Below, in pieces: positions 22,428 through 33,535 of a stretch of 64,000 nt of DNA. How positions within the stretch are numbered: the stretch's first letter is position 1; the number at the start of each line of letters is the position of its first letter. The stretch covers positions 62,001 through 126,000 of the forward strand of contig KN880447.1 in the NCBI GenBank assembly GCA_000934385.1. The letters run 5' to 3'. A program made the position numbers and the translations under genes. A model generated the notes under the pieces. The model had not been told where the DNA came from. It made no database searches and saw nothing but the letters and a program-made list of their open reading frames with translations. Source of the stretch: Cylindrobasidium torrendii FP15055 ss-10 (Eukaryota > Basidiomycota > Agaricomycetes > Agaricales > Physalacriaceae).

Positions 22428-24014
22428 ATGGCCACTGTCGCAGAACCCAACGCGATTGTGGACTGGCCCGACCGTTACGCGCATATTGACCAAATCCTCG
22501 AGAATGCAGGTCCGCGCACTGATCCTGCGTTTGCTGCCGGAGATGAGGCGCGTAGACAGGATCGCTGTAGGGGACAATTCATGACTGATATATGCGTTCA
22601 GGTCAAGGGCTTCCTTCGTACACAAGCGAAAGTCCTCGTGATTGGCGCCGGTGGGCTAGGATGCGAAATCCTGGCCAACCTGGCGCTCACTGGATTTAAG
22701 GACATCCACGTTATTGACATGGACACCATTGATGTCAGTAACCTCAACAGACAGTTTCTCTTCAGGTGTGTTATGATAACACGACCTTGAAAGGATGCTG
22801 ATGTTTCAAAGGCCAAAAGACGTTGGCAAGTCTAAAGCCAACTGCGCGGCAGAGTTCATTATGAAGCGAGTTCCCGGTGTTGTAGTCACACCGTGCGTCT
22901 TTTGCACGCTCTGATATCCATTGTCTAACTGGTTCCCAGATATTTTGGAAAGATCCAAGATAAGGATGAAGATTATTACATGCAGTTCAATCTAGTCATC
23001 TGTGGCCTGGATTCTGTTGAAGCTCGAAGGTGGATGAGTGCCACTCTCGTCAACATGGTCGATCCCGAAAACCCAGAGAGCTTGAAGCCCTTGATTGACG
23101 GTGGAACAGAAGGTGCGCAACCCGCTGAATCCAGTTGCATGTAGTCATGACTTGGCAATCCAGGTTTCAAGGGCCAAGCTCGTGTTATCCTGCCTACCAT
23201 CACATCCTGCTATGAGTGCTCCTTGGACATGCTCAACAAGCAAACCGTCTTCCCTATTTGCACCATTGCAAACACCCCACGTTTGCCGGAACACTGTATT
23301 GAGTGGGCATCCGTACTAGAGTGGCCCCGTATTCAAGCAGGTATGCACGACGAACAGTAGTCTATCTCCCGCGATTAACCCCCATTAGACAAAAAGCTCG
23401 ACACAGATGATCCCGACCATATCAATTGGCTTTACACCAAGGCCTTAGCGCGTGCGAAGGAGTTTAAGATCGAAGGAGTTACTTGGTCACTCACCCAAGG
23501 AGTCGTCAAGCATATTATCCCTGCCATTGCCTCTACCAACGCGATCATCGCTGCGGCCTGCTGTAATGAGGCTTTCAAGATTGCAACCACTTCTGCGGCT
23601 TTCTTGAACAATTACTTCATGTTGATTGGCACGGAGGGTATATACTCTTATACCTTCGAACACGAGAAACGACCCGACTGTCCTGTGTGTGGTGGAGAGG
23701 CCTTGGAGATGACCATTTCGGCGGATCTCACACTCGAAGAGCTCATCGAGTTGTTGCAAGAGAAACAAGACATGTTAGTCGTCGCCGCAGAGTGTTTTGC
23801 CGACCTTGTTAACGTCGTTCATAGCCAAATCAAGAAACCTTCGCTGTCCACGGCAGACACGCAGTTATATCTCCAAGCGCCACCGCAATTGGAAGCTGCT
23901 ACTCGGCCAAACCTACTGAAGAAGGTGTCCGAGCTCGTCAAAGGAGACGCTGCCATTACGGTCACTTCGTCGACGCTGCCTTTTAATCTAACACTGCGTA
24001 TCGTGTATAACTGA
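22428..24014 (+). CDS. UBA3: NEDD8-activating enzyme E1 catalytic subunit
   Basis: With ULA1/APPBP1 it adenylates NEDD8 and passes it to the E2 UBC12, allowing cullin neddylation. The adenylation motif [19 protein letters not shown] is followed by [17 protein letters not shown] and, after a splice, [10 protein letters not shown]. Then come SLDSVE-type [31 protein letters not shown], and the catalytic cysteine in [45 protein letters not shown] and [18 protein letters not shown] complete the zinc and adenylation parts. A ubiquitin-fold domain ends the protein. About five introns. A 51-base GT/AG segment near 23773-23823 is in frame and is probably an intron. Its removal joins LQEKQD directly to the QIKKPSL region, as in other UBA3 proteins. 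The first junction, before VKGFLRTQ, is unclear. Confidence 0.96.
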
Positions 24015-24351
24015 TTTTTGTCGCGTTTTTGCATTCGCTGTATTTGTTAATATAGAATTTCAATGAAGATGGCCTCGTCTTATCCACAAAAATAAATGCC
24101 CATCCTTGGAAAGAAATTCGATGAAATGTTTCAATTGCTTTGGCCTCTTGCAGCTTGAGAAAGTAAGCCCCGTCGACGATTGATTAGCAGCTGTGTCAGT
24201 CTCTGCGGAATGAGAGCCAATGAAGAGGAAGCCTCGCTAGTTCATCGATATGTACAACTCAAAAGTGCATTTGGGTTCCGAACATACAAACTATCGTACA
24301 AATCCTGCGAGGTCAGATCTACTAGTATTTATATAAGAGGCCACAACTCCT
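24015..24351. other. Spacer between convergent UBA3 and M36 peptidase
   Basis: 337 bases of 3' flanking DNA. Nothing else seen. Confidence 0.6.
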
Positions 24352-26844
24352 TCATTCCATCGTCACACAGGCGGTGGGCATCGAGTAGCCGTTGCTGCGC
24401 TGTCCTCCACCCCAGGGAGTGCGTCCAATGACGGCGGCATCCTGGCCCAAGCCACGGCTGGCAAAGCCCTTCCATAGCTCACAAAAGTTCTCGCCACCAG
24501 TCAGTTGTTCATCAGCCTGAATAATAGCATCGCGGGCGTCGAAGAACGATGGACGACAGGGCTGCAACTTCATGCCATTGAGCACAAGCTGAACCATGAG
24601 CGTGTTGCCGTGCTTGGGAACAAGCGGTTTCTTCCCAATGCGGGGACGGTAGAAGTCACCCTCAGGAATGGTGCCGTTCTCAAGAGGAAGGGGTGGATAG
24701 AGCGTATCGGAAAAGCCATGTTTTTCGATGAGACGCTGAGAAACAACCCATAAAAGCTGCGCCCAGACTTCGCCAATTGCGTGAACACCCCAGTATCCTG
24801 GTTTGTCAAGTGTTTGATACGTTGAAGGGTTGACAGTTTCGTTCTATGTTTCGTGAGTATTTGCATTGGCACGTGAAGGATCTGCTCACCAATGAGTACG
24901 GGTAATTGCGAATACCATTGTCGCGGTTTGCAGCCCAGGAGCCCATGGCATAGTCAGAGTACGTCTTGTTTGCACGGATGGTGGTGGCAAGGAAGTCTCC
25001 CCACCCTTCACCCATGCCACCACTCTCTCCCCAGCCAAGGCACCCTGAATTGGAAGGGCCACCAGTCAGACGGGTGCTTAGGCCATGGCTATACTCGTGA
25101 ATGACGATCCCTGCCTCCAGATCACCGTCACGGAAAGGTAAAGCAGTGTTCCAGAGGTACATGCGCATACGTCCGTTTTGACCATCGGGCGGAGTCATGA
25201 AATTAGCATTGTTATAGCCCGACCCGTCCTGCGCATTGCAGATTACACCGTCGTTCTCACGGCCACCACGTCCGAAATTGTACTGCTGGAAGTTGCCAGA
25301 AACTTCGTCGAAGCCGTAACGGTAGTACAGATCGTGTATCATGTTGGAAGTGTAGAACAGCTGAGTGACAGTTGCGTTGATGTACTTCTGGGCTTCATCC
25401 TGGCCGTCATCACGGCCAGTTTCTTGTGGATCGTAGGGGTAGTTGTAGGCGCCATTGTCGGCCTCTGGGCGATAGTTGTTGACGTACGAATTCTGACCTT
25501 GCCAGTTCTCTTGTGCGAAAACATTGTTACCCCAGGTGGTCGTCGAATTCTTCCAGCTTCCTGACGAAGGACGGATGCCTTTGAGAGAAGGATCGTTCGC
25601 GACTGGAATAGCATGCCAACCGGCAGGAGAGGCCAGTGCGTCAAAGTTCTCTGTCACATCCTTACGCTCGCCTGCTGTTGGGTCGTTGACGCCCCATGGG
25701 AAGACGTGGTAAGTTGCAGGGGCAGAAGGCTTTGGAGTGGGGATGGGGGCGTCGGAAGCCCAGTCAACCACGGAGATGAGGCGATGAGGCGATTTGGCAG
25801 ACACTGCGGCCTCGTACCAATTGTCTTGCATTTCAACTTGTAACTGGAATATGATGTGAGAGTTTTTCCATCAGGAAAGGCTGTAGCGTACCTTCCATAC
25901 GAGGTGAAGCTCTGTAGCATCGCCAGCCTCGCTAGGAAGCTGGACGTAAACCAGGCTCGCACGGACGGGGTTGACGGTGTCAGGGACGTTGTCGACATGC
26001 ACAACGATAGGCTCGCCGGTGGAGGCGAAATGATGCACAGGAGTGAATGTCATCTTGGCCAAGTAACCATCGTAGTTTGAGAGAATATCTTCTTGCACCT
26101 TAGCATTGGGAGTTGCTGCAAGCATGAACTGAAGCAACGCGGCGCGCACATCACCAGCCTCGGGAGTGGCAACTGATTCGTCGTGGAAGCGGTACGGGAT
26201 GTCTTGACCCTCACAAGTATTGGCGGTGTAGAGTGAGCGAAGCTCGTGACGGATGCCGCTGTGGCTACCCATGACTGTCTGGTCGACAGGTAGCTCATCG
26301 ACACCTTTATTCATTTCGGCCTCGAGCTGGGAACAGTAGTCGCGGTGCGGATGGTGCTGGTCAGCATTGGCAGGCCATTCAGAGGCCTGACCGTTATAGA
26401 ACTGCGCAATGCTAGTTAGTCTAGCTATAGTGTAGAACAAAGCAACTAACTCACTGAATTGCCGTACGAAATGACCATGCCGTCTTTGACATTGATGTTC
26501 ATATCCCCGTCGGCAACCTCGAAGCTATTGATGATCTGGCGGGCGTACACATGGGTAATACCAGTGTTCAAATCGGTATACGAATCGTCACGTATGCGGT
26601 AGCTCAGTGACTCGGAGAGCCGACCGGCAAGTTGGTCCTCGATGAAGAGGCGAGCGACATCGAAGGGGTCGGAACTGGGGTGTTGAGCAACGAATCCGTT
26701 GGTCGTAATCTGATATGGACTTGAGCGGTACTCGGCCTGAGGGTGTACCGGACCAAAGCCCAAGGACTTGCGCCGGGGGGAGGTAGAGTCGTGCGCATGC
26801 GCGACAGCGAGTGCCACGAATGATGCGAGAATGGCAAAGCGCAT
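24352..26844 (-). CDS. Secreted fungalysin metallopeptidase (M36)
   Basis: Extracellular zinc endopeptidase used to digest protein. The signal peptide is MRFAILASFVALAVAHA. A propeptide with fungalysin/thermolysin propeptide sequence follows (ITHVYARQIINSFEVADGDMN). The mature domain contains ATVTQLFYTSNMIHDLYYRYGF, RENDGVICNAQDGSGYNNANF, the zinc motif HEYSHGLSTR with both His residues, and the downstream glutamate ligand in GMGEGWGDF. After an intron, the last exon has GYWGVHAIGEVWAQ and ends near RTPWGGGQRSNGYSMP. Length is near 760 residues, long in the usual 600 to 800 range, with an insertion-free catalytic core. Introns lie near 26450-26400, 25890-25830 and 24895-24845. The 322-base upstream spacer has GATA and CRE-like sites. 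Confidence 0.96.
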
Positions 26845-27166
26845 AATATGAGAGTGGGCTGTCCTAGACCACCAATATCAAGCAGTGGCGGTGGTGGGAG
26901 GTCAAGAAGGACGAACAGCAACGCGTCCCAAACGGGCCATGATAAGCCTGACGTCATTTCCCCGCTCACGCACACGATAAGAACATGGCACACACTGGTG
27001 TCCACGACAAATGTGAGGAATTCGCGGGAATGCTTGCAAGCCTAAGTATGACAAGCAATTCACCCACAGTCACTGGCTCGTGGACAACGCGAAAGCTCTT
27101 CACTTAAAAACAAGGTTCATAGGTATCATGTCATTATATGGGCAGGTACTGGGCATGATTTGAAGT
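26845..27166. other. Spacer upstream of the M36 gene, 322 bases
   Basis: Between the M36 start and the 3' end of UFD1, both on the minus strand. It contains the GATA/CRE pair and a CCAAT near 26872. No gene seen. Confidence 0.6.
26938..26956 (-). promoter_or_regulatory. GATA motif and perfect CRE/ATF palindrome upstream of the M36 gene
   Basis: A TGATAAG motif is followed within a few bases by the palindrome TGACGTCA (26949-26956), about 100 bases upstream of the fungalysin start. GATA factors mediate nitrogen catabolite control, and bZIP factors of the ATF/GCN4 class bind TGACGTCA. The pairing suits a nitrogen-regulated secreted protease. Binding is an inference. Confidence 0.55.
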
Positions 27167-28806
27167 TCAGTCACTGTCGTACATGACCACGTCGTCGTCG
27201 TCGACACCCCAGTCAGGCGACGGGCTACGCTCTTTCTCCTCCGTCGTCCGCCGCGGCACTCTGGGTACCCTTGCTCCACCAGCGCCGACCTCACCGACCT
27301 CCTTGGGTGTTTTACCAAGGGTGGTTCCGCCTCCCAAGGAGGTCCACTTTGCAGACGACTCTTCTGGTTCCGCTGCTTTCTCCTTCCCTTTGGACGAGGT
27401 TGAAGCTACTAATGTCTTGCCGGAGAGACTTTGACCAGAACCTGTGAACGGAGTAGCATCCTGCAGGTGATATGAGGAGAGATAGAATAGCTAGGTAATC
27501 CACTGACTGATGCTGGTTCGCCTGTCTCCTTGTTCTTCGGAATGTACTGGACGGCCTTGAAACCGAAGAAGAGTTGTCCGAAAGGCACGTTCAGTGCAGC
27601 GGGACATTGTCCCTCCTGCTCAAGAACCTCGTTGTTGACAATACGATGTCGACTATCCCGATGGTAAGCAAAAAGAGGTCCGGTAAGATGTTACGCACTC
27701 TGTCCTGTATATCTTGCTGTCGGCCGCAACAGGCTCCGCTTTCCGTACACTGACACCCTTGCCCTTCGTCTTACGTCCGCCTAGTGTCTCCCCACGACCC
27801 TTGAAAACTTCCCATGACTCTCCGCCCTTACTTACACCAGAAGACGCCGTGCCCGGGTTGGTGAAGCCGCCACCAAGAGAGGATGCAGGACGAGAAGATC
27901 CAGGAGACGCCGAGTCCAAGTCAATACCAAGCTTTGACTTCATCGTGGGTAGTGGGGCAGCCTTCGGACGCTCAGGCTCAACATACCCCAACGGTGCCGC
28001 GAAATCGACTTCGAGGTCAGTGTCAAGCACACAAATCCCTCCACCGCCTGGCTGCGTCTCCATAACCAAGAGGCCAAAGACTATCGAATTGTAGGATATT
28101 TCGATGATATCACCCTGCGTGAGACAGGTGAAGTTGCGGAGAGCTTGCTCAAGACTGGATCAAAGGCTTGAACATGAGGATCAGCAATAGTAAGATATGG
28201 GGACGCACACTGCTTTGGGGTCTGAAATCTCGAGGAAATGTACATGTTGGGCTTGTAGTTTGACGAGTTTTCCTTTCGGCATGTCCGCGCCCGTGATTCT
28301 GATTGGCTCTCCTTCGTTGAGACGTAGGGTTTTCATCATCCAGTGGGGCAAATGGACGCAACCCTCTTGTGCAATGAACTCGAGCACACCGGCATGTGTT
28401 GACGCGGCAGGATTATTGGGATTCCGAAGCTGGAACATCCATGGTGACGGAAGGTCCATATTGGTGAGATTCGCGAGCGCAGAAGGAGGCATTATGACTG
28501 GCATATTGAGATGAGGGGGCAATGGCGAGGCAAATGCGACGTACTCTTGCCACCATAGGATACATTCTCGCGCTCTCTCCCGGGAAGCATCGCTACACTG
28601 TATGCCCTCAAGTATTCATCGAATGCTGAGAGGGGACGTGGGGCGCCTGGTACGCCGAAGCCGCCAAACTGACTAAGATGATTGAGCGATTGCCAGGCCA
28701 GGCCCCAAAGCACTCACGCTCCGCCCGCAAGCTGTTGAAATATGCCGTTCTAGTTAGATATCAGCCATATTCAGTCAACGAGGATAAGAGGTTATACCAA
28801 ACTCAT
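27167..28806 (-). CDS. UFD1: Ubiquitin fusion degradation protein 1
   Basis: Cofactor of the Cdc48/p97 ATPase together with Npl4, used in ER-associated and other ubiquitin-dependent degradation. A tiny first exon (MSL) splices to NGIFQQLAGGA and then QFGGFGVPGAPRPLSAFDE. The double-psi beta-barrel domain follows: LRAYSVAMLPGRERENVSYGGK, IMPPSALANLTNMDLPSPW, THAGVLEFIAQEGCVHLPHW, IRITGADMPKGKLVKLQ, then, after an intron, ALRNFTCLTQGDIIEISYN and ICVLDTDLEVDFAAPLGY. The C-terminal part is disordered, with GQLFFGFKAVQYIPK, an SHP-like FTGSGQSLSG motif that binds Cdc48, and an acidic end. Length is about 430 residues. It diverges from CCT4 with 97 bases between starts. Confidence 0.96.
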
Positions 28807-28903
28807 AGTGAAGGTGAGAGCAAGAGACTGGGACCATGCAGTGACGCGCGTTCCGCAAGAAATGTGTCACGTTACCAATTAGGACTCTTCCACTGTTACC
28901 GCC
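28807..28903. promoter_or_regulatory. Bidirectional promoter region UFD1/CCT4
   Basis: 97 bases separate two start codons of proteostasis genes. It contains GACGCGCGTTCC and, a few bases later, AAGAAA; TTC and GAA half-sites are present but are not spaced like a canonical heat-shock element. A CCAAT-type sequence (ACCAATTAGG) lies near 28875. Confidence 0.55.
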
Positions 28904-30843
28904 ATGGCATCGTCTGCAGCTCAAGGCGTCACTAAAAATCTCTCTGGGTCCAATGCCACGTTCAACGACAAGGTTAGATCTATGAGCGCCATGAGTGCTA
29001 TTTCTAACGCGTCTTTCAGGGCAAACCGATGGAGTTGCGGTTATCTAACATGGTAGCTGCAAAAGGTGCGTTGAGCGCGACTTACATTGTGTTTCAGCTA
29101 ATCTTGTGCTATAGCAATCAGCGATGCTGTCCGGACCTCATTAGGCCCTCGAGGGATGGACAAAATGGTAGCACATACGATACACTGATCAGGCGAAAAC
29201 TCAGCGCAGCGTAGATCCAAACCTCTAAGGGCGAAACCATAGTCACCAACGACGGCGCAACGATTCTCAAGAGTATTCAAGCACTCCATCCAGCTGCTAA
29301 AATGGTGCGCTACAGTTTTCTTTTTGAACCTCTGATTACAATTCTTGCAGCTTGTCGATCTCTCTGCTGCTCAGGACATTGAAGCTGGGGATGGGACTAC
29401 GTCTGTCGTTGTTCTTGCTGGGGCGCTTCTCGGTGCGGCCGAAAAAATGCTTGACAAGGGCATGCATCCGACAATCATCGCCGAATCTTTCCTCAAAGCA
29501 TCGGCAAAGGCTGTCGAATACCTCACCGAGATGTCCACCCCTGTTGACCTCAAGGACCAGGCCAGTCTGTTGCGCGCTGCCAGCACATCTTTGAACTCGA
29601 AGGTAGCGCAATTTTACGCCAAGTGCTTCGCCTATTCACATTTCTTCAGATTGTGTCCCAGTACTCCAACATCTTAGCTCCCATCGCAGTCAACGCAGTC
29701 CTTCGGCTGGTCAACCCTACCTCATCCAACGTAGACTTGCGGGACATCCGCGTTGTCAGGAAAGTCGGAGGCACGATTGAAGACACAGAGCTTGTCGAGG
29801 GTGTTGTGCTCAATCAGAACGTTGTGACTGCTGCTGGTGGCCCAACACGCGTCGAGAAAGCCAAGATTGCGATCATACAGTTCCAATTGAGTGCACCTAA
29901 GCCTGATGTATGGCCATCTCCATGTCCTAGATGGCGACAAGCTCTAACTTCCTATAGATGGATAACACAGTCATCATCAACGATTATCGTCAAATGGACA
30001 AGGTTCTCAAAGAAGGCCGCCAATATCTGCTCAATCTCTGCAAGAAGATCAAGAAGGCGGGCTGCAACGTTCTCCTCATTCAAAAATCTATTTTACGCGA
30101 CGCCGTTGACGACACATCTTTGAACTTCCTCAAGCGCCTTGGTATTCTCGCCGTCAAGGATGTTGAACGTGACGAGATCCAATTTCTTTCGAAGAGTTTG
30201 GGATGCAAGCCGGTGGCTGATATTGAAGCGTTCACCGAAGACAAGCTCGGGTACGCTGATCTCGTTGAGGAAACGTCCGAAGCAGGGCCCAAGGTCGTCA
30301 AGATTACCGGCATCAAGAATCGCGGTCCTACCGTTAGCATCCTGGCTTTGGGTGCCAACAGCCTGATTGTCGAGGAGTGTGAGAGGAGCATACATGACGC
30401 ATTATGTGTTGTGCGCTGTCTCGTGAAGAAACGGTGTGTATCCACTCGAAATTCTTGCCTTTCGCTGATATTTTGCCAGTGCACTCATTGGCGGTGGTGG
30501 CGCGCCCGAAATCCATGTGTCTCGTTTGTTGTCACAGCACTCGCAGTCGCTGAAGGGCATGGAGGCGTTTTGTTTCCAGGCATATGCCGATGCGCTCGAG
30601 GTTATCCCTACAACGTTGGCGGAGAATGCTGGTCTCAACCCCATTGCTATCGTCACAGAGCTAAGGAACCGACATGCACTCGGAGAAAGAAACGCTGGCA
30701 TCAACGTTCGGAAGGGTCTCATCTCCAACATCTTGGAAGAGGACGTTGTGCAACCTCTGTTGGTGTCGACCAGCGCGGTGGAGCTGTCAACAGAAACTGT
30801 GTGCCTACTGCTGAAAATTGACGATTATGTACAAGCACGGTAA
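28904..30843 (+). CDS. CCT4: T-complex protein 1 subunit delta (chaperonin CCT4)
   Basis: Subunit of the eight-part cytosolic chaperonin that folds actin and tubulin. Visible family motifs: MVAAK joined to [29 protein letters not shown], the ATPase motif [15 protein letters not shown], and [12 protein letters not shown]. The middle domain begins [19 protein letters not shown] and carries [19 protein letters not shown]. Later come [35 protein letters not shown] [16 protein letters not shown], and, after an intron, [17 protein letters not shown]. The end is [13 protein letters not shown]. About eight exons and 530 residues. The splice at 30437-30478 (KKR to ALIGGGG) is clean. Close to the expected length with no missing motifs. 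Confidence 0.98.
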
Positions 30844-31056
30844 TTCAGGGAGATGTTGAAAGACAATGTACGCGTAGACCACAGTTATCAAGTCAAGCCG
30901 TATTGTGCTACAACTTCATACGATAGAGAATCAACCACATACATAATTTCAGTTTGACCAGAGTTTGACCTTCGTTTTCGCAGACACCCGACGCGATGAT
31001 CGATCACATCTTGTTCTAAGAATCTAACTTGAGATTCAGAACCGTCACCACAAGCC

Positions 31057-33200
31057 ATGGCATCGCAGGCTGACTTTGCGCGCGCGCAGCGCATTGTGCA
31101 TTCAAACCCTGCCGAGGTGCGCACAAGCTGACATCGTTCGTAGAAACAAACTTCACACTGCTGCAGGTTATCAGGAAGGCCCAAAACCCTAATGATATTG
31201 TCCACCTCAAAACCATCATCAACAATGTTCAAGCAGTACCAGCACTCCAGACGCCAGCAGTGTTCAAGATTCTTCTGGATAACTTGTCCACTCGCCTTGT
31301 CCCCGACTCTGACAAGCCTGCTGCTCCCCGCTCTCCCGAAACCAATAATGCAGAGCGAGCTATGCTTTCGCTGATGGCTATTGGGAACTTCGACAGATTC
31401 CTACAAACTGGCCCTGGGAAACCGTATCTAGACCTGGCCAAGGCTGCTTGGCCAGGTATGTGGCTTTGGCTACAGTGGTTCAAGCTAATCAACGCACGCC
31501 CGGGAATGCAAGAGCATTATGGTATCGAACGCGCCAAATTCCAAAATCAAATCATGAGCTTCGCGCTCTACGCATTGACCCATGACGACGATCTCCAAAC
31601 TAACATCACGGACACCCCTGGTGTGGTCGAGTTTCTTGCCGAGAATTGGAGGGAGGAAGACTACCCTGAAACGGGCAAAGCCCTCGTGCCGATTCCTGTT
31701 GCCTCAGCAGCGCTCCATCACGTTCTCTTTCTTGCCGACGACGCGATGCTAGATCGAGTGGTAAATAGCACATTCCCTGGCTCTCCGGAAAGAGTTGCAG
31801 ACCTATGTATCCAACGTATTCGCCAAGCAGCGAAGAAGCCGGCCGCATCTCTCAGCGTACAGATCATCCAAAGCTACATCGACATCACGGTGTCATTTTG
31901 TCGCTGCCCTAAACATCCCCTTCGTATGGCATTGCTCCAAAAGGGTATAATTGGATGGGCGACGAAGGCTCTTGTGGCGATCAGCAAGCGCTCGCTGCGC
32001 GACCCGGACGTGCTTAGTGCTGTCATCGCCTGCTTTGGATGTATCGCGAACCTTATCGAATGCACGGACGGTATTCCGTGGGTGCGACAAACTGTGCGCG
32101 AAGGGTTCCTAACCGGATTCATCAACATCATGCCGGAATTCCATCTCCTCGACAGAGAAGCGCAACAGTTTACGATCTCCCTCATTGAAAATGTGCTACC
32201 AAGATACCTCGTCTACCGCAGTGTTATTCAAACCGTCACCGCGGCAATGGCAGAGTTAGACAGCGCCGACGTGCGTGCTAAAGTTGCGAAGAGCCCGGTC
32301 AAGAGTAGCTGGTATAATGTGCAGAGGCTGGCAGAGAGTAGATCAGCGACGAAAGAGTGGATTGACGAGAACAAAGGACAAATGACCTATTGTGATTACG
32401 TGCGTAGTATTGCCCTAAACAGAAGCACTGATGGTTAATTCCGGACAGTGTGGCAAGCAGGGCACCAAAGCCGACTTCAAGCGATGTGCAGGGTGCAAAT
32501 GTACTTTGTATTGCTCGAAGGAATGCCAAGTTTCCGGATGGAAGAAACAACACAAGAACGAGTGTGCGCTGAAAGACCAAGAGCGAGTGTCTTTCCAATC
32601 AAACGCGCTCGTCAAACAGGATCGCGAATTCCTTCATGCTCTCACCATCAACCAAGCCCGTATGATGCTAAGCAGGCTAAAGCAATTGGCAAGGGATCGG
32701 TATCCTGACACGCCGCTCGACCTCATTGGCATCCGCATTGACTACACTTGCGTTCCTCCTGTGCCCTCTGTGTTCAAGCTCGTTGGTCACGACATGACCG
32801 ACCGAGACGAACTGTCCGAGTCAGAGCTTGCACGCCTCACGCCTGAAGAGCGAGAAGCACACGAAAATTCAATTCTCTCATTAAAAGCAGGGACAGGCAT
32901 GGAGCGGAGCTATGGCCTTTTGAACAGGGCAATCGAGAGCGATGGGAAGATGACTTTGGTTGAAAGTCTGGTGAGCCAGGGCGTAGCCCCTACGATGGTC
33001 GTCACACTTACGGCGCGTCGTCTTTGGGATGACCCCGAAGTGCCATCGGACCAGGTAGGAAGGCGGGTTGACTGGGAGGACACAATGGCTATTCTCTCTC
33101 AAATGATATGTGTGTCCTTTCGTGACTGACAAGTGGACGGATATTGATTGTGCCTGCAGCGACAGCACAGCTGGATGCCAGCGCTTCTGAAAATCTGTAA
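31057..33200 (+). CDS. MYND-type zinc-finger protein with helical N-terminal region
   Basis: Starts MASQADFARAQRIVHSNPAE, then splices at about 31116-31165 to VIRKAQNPNDIVHL. Residues to about 450 form an all-alpha, HEAT/armadillo-like region (for example MALLQKGIIGWATKALVAI). The MYND zinc finger is built across an intron (CDY to CGKQG) and keeps all ligands: CDYCGKQ, then RCAGC, LYCSKECQ, and the final W...HKNEC. A C-terminal region of about 200 residues follows. The last codons are probably reached through an intron near 33112-33160, ending STAQLDASASENL at 33200; reading through instead stops at 33129. MYND fingers bind proline-rich peptides. This architecture is common in mushrooms, but its function is unknown. 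Confidence 0.85.
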
Positions 33201-33535
33201 AAGTATACGAGGTGCAACCCCTCCGGCTCACGGGCAAGTGGTAGCACGAACAATTTGTATGATTGTGAGAAGTTGCAAAGTAAGTGTACATTACTACTTA
33301 AGCACACGAAGGCTTTTGTGTCCTATCAATCACCTATACAATAACTCGGACCATCAGCGAGAGGTATATATGCCTACGTTCGCCCCAAGTTCGCCCGTTC
33401 TGAGTTGAGCAGGCTGAAGTGAAAGACCCACGTGAGCCGGAGGCAAAAGACCTAAGACGCGTCGATCACGCTAGGATCACGCCGCGAGCTGGACTTGTGA
33501 TCGCGCTCAGTTGGACCTTGACTGTCACCGCCGCG
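33201..33535. other. Spacer upstream of EXO1, 335 bases
   Basis: Between the MYND gene and EXO1 on the same strand. No coding or regulatory pattern I can support. Confidence 0.5.

Noticed and set aside
24352..26844. Horizontal transfer of the M36 gene from bacteria
   Set aside because: It has introns, a fungal propeptide and the fungal fungalysin layout, so vertical inheritance is simpler.
28820..28860. Heat-shock element in the UFD1/CCT4 spacer
   Set aside because: TTC and GAA half-sites are present, but their spacing does not match the alternating five-base units of a canonical element.
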